From contig CAZSSM010000058.1 in NCBI GenBank assembly GCA_964609385.1, positions 1 to 44,283 on the forward strand: a stretch of 44,283 bases of DNA, read 5' to 3'. Position 1 is the stretch's first letter. Each line of letters opens with the position of its first letter. Below the pieces are notes generated by a model, which saw only the letters and a program-made list of their open reading frames with translations, did not search any database and had not been told where the DNA came from. Both the position numbers and the translations under genes were made by a program. Source of the DNA: CAZSSM01 sp964609385. Lineage in GTDB: Bacteria > Planctomycetota > Planctomycetia > Isosphaerales > Isosphaeraceae. Positions 43,753 through 44,283 of the stretch are shown here, piece after piece.

Positions 43753-44283
43753 CTCCGCGACTCAAAGCAGCCGGATTGATTTGCAACCGAACTCTCAGAC
43801 CTCGCTACTCTTACCCGATCAAGTCTCCACAGGGACACCCATTCGAGCGCGATGCCTGCTTGCTGGGCCAGGTCCCGAAGGAGATCCTCCAGGTCATTGC
43901 GGAACCCAATTCTTGCTTGGATAAATCAATATTTGTTACTTAATTTGAGGTTCGAGACGCTCGACGATCCCACCCGACGCGTCCCCGGGATCTGCTCCGC
44001 TGTGCGTCGCATCCCCAGCCACCCCAACGGTCGGCCAACCGGATCGACGCGCGCTCCTCGAGACTCGAATCAGGGGACGTCCCGACCGACGATCCTCAAG
44101 GGAATGGGCCTTCGAATGTCGAGCGACGCAGGCGACGATCGCATCGGCCATGACGATCGTTGGGAAGAAATGGCAGAGCCATCCGGATCTCCTCGAGGTC
44201 GAAGAAATACCCATGAACCCGTTGCCGCAATCGCTTGATCCTATTTGAGGTGGGTCGGTCGTTGCGCAATCGCGCGACGCGGC
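43753..44283. other. No gene recognised at right end of window
   Basis: Frames are open on both strands (plus about 43852-44238, minus about 43936-44214), but neither resembles a known family nor has a convincing ribosome site. A short A+T-rich patch lies at 43915-43950. The region may belong to a gene or element continuing beyond the window. Confidence 0.4.

Noticed and set aside
43852..44238. Plus-strand open frame at right end
   Set aside because: No ribosome site, low-complexity residues and an equally open minus frame; G+C-rich DNA gives many such frames.

Overview
The window looks like chromosomal DNA of a planctomycete, probably of the Isosphaeraceae/Gemmataceae type. The markers are a DUF1559 protein, a 1266-residue propeller/HEAT/cytochrome c protein of the PVC type, three sulfatases, two PEP-CTERM proteins, a Ser/Thr kinase with a C-terminal membrane region, a TIGR02996 'repeat-companion' domain fused to a formylglycine-generating-enzyme-like (SUMF1) domain, and a DUF6655-like lipoprotein. 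This lineage assignment comes from reading motifs, not from a database search.

Layout. 1-1770 is the 3' part of a hybrid sensor kinase. 1811-2674 is a DUF1559 gene whose 5' end, encoding the pilin-like N-terminus, is missing. It stops exactly where a block of proteobacterial-looking genes begins (about 2660-7147). That block holds two paralogous beta-propeller proteins, one exported and one membrane-anchored, a LysR regulator and an MBL-fold hydrolase. An IS3-family element with imperfect 28-bp ends (7146-8598) bounds it on the right, next to a broken signal-peptide-like ORF. 8670-9246 is gene-poor. Then come TetR, a SOUL haem-binding protein and a Ser/Thr kinase. Next are a sulfatase broken by a one-base frameshift and, divergent from it, the 1266-residue protein. 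Two tandem PEP-CTERM paralogues follow, each with a strong hairpin behind it, then a zinc alcohol dehydrogenase, a Gfo/Idh/MocA oxidoreductase and a NikR-like regulator with a histidine-rich tail.

25124-32396 is a Tad-like secretion/pilus locus without the usual Tad motor genes: two TadE-like minor pseudopilins followed by two tandem TadG-like proteins of 959 and 970 residues. In both large proteins a VWA domain is split by an insertion of about 480 residues between the MIDAS DxSxS motif and the rest of the fold. The two copies share blocks of almost identical DNA separated by diverged DNA, which points to gene conversion. This locus is the best candidate here for an under-described system.

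32661-34441 is a two-gene ABC exporter. 34645-39160 is an FG-GAP/VCBS protein followed by two sulfatases. On the minus strand follow a cytosolic-looking HtrA protease, a DUF6655-like lipoprotein, a large polytopic membrane protein and a SUMF1-type pseudogene with its core deleted. The last 530 bases hold nothing I can support. I saw no rRNA, tRNA, CRISPR array or origin, but no systematic RNA search was possible.
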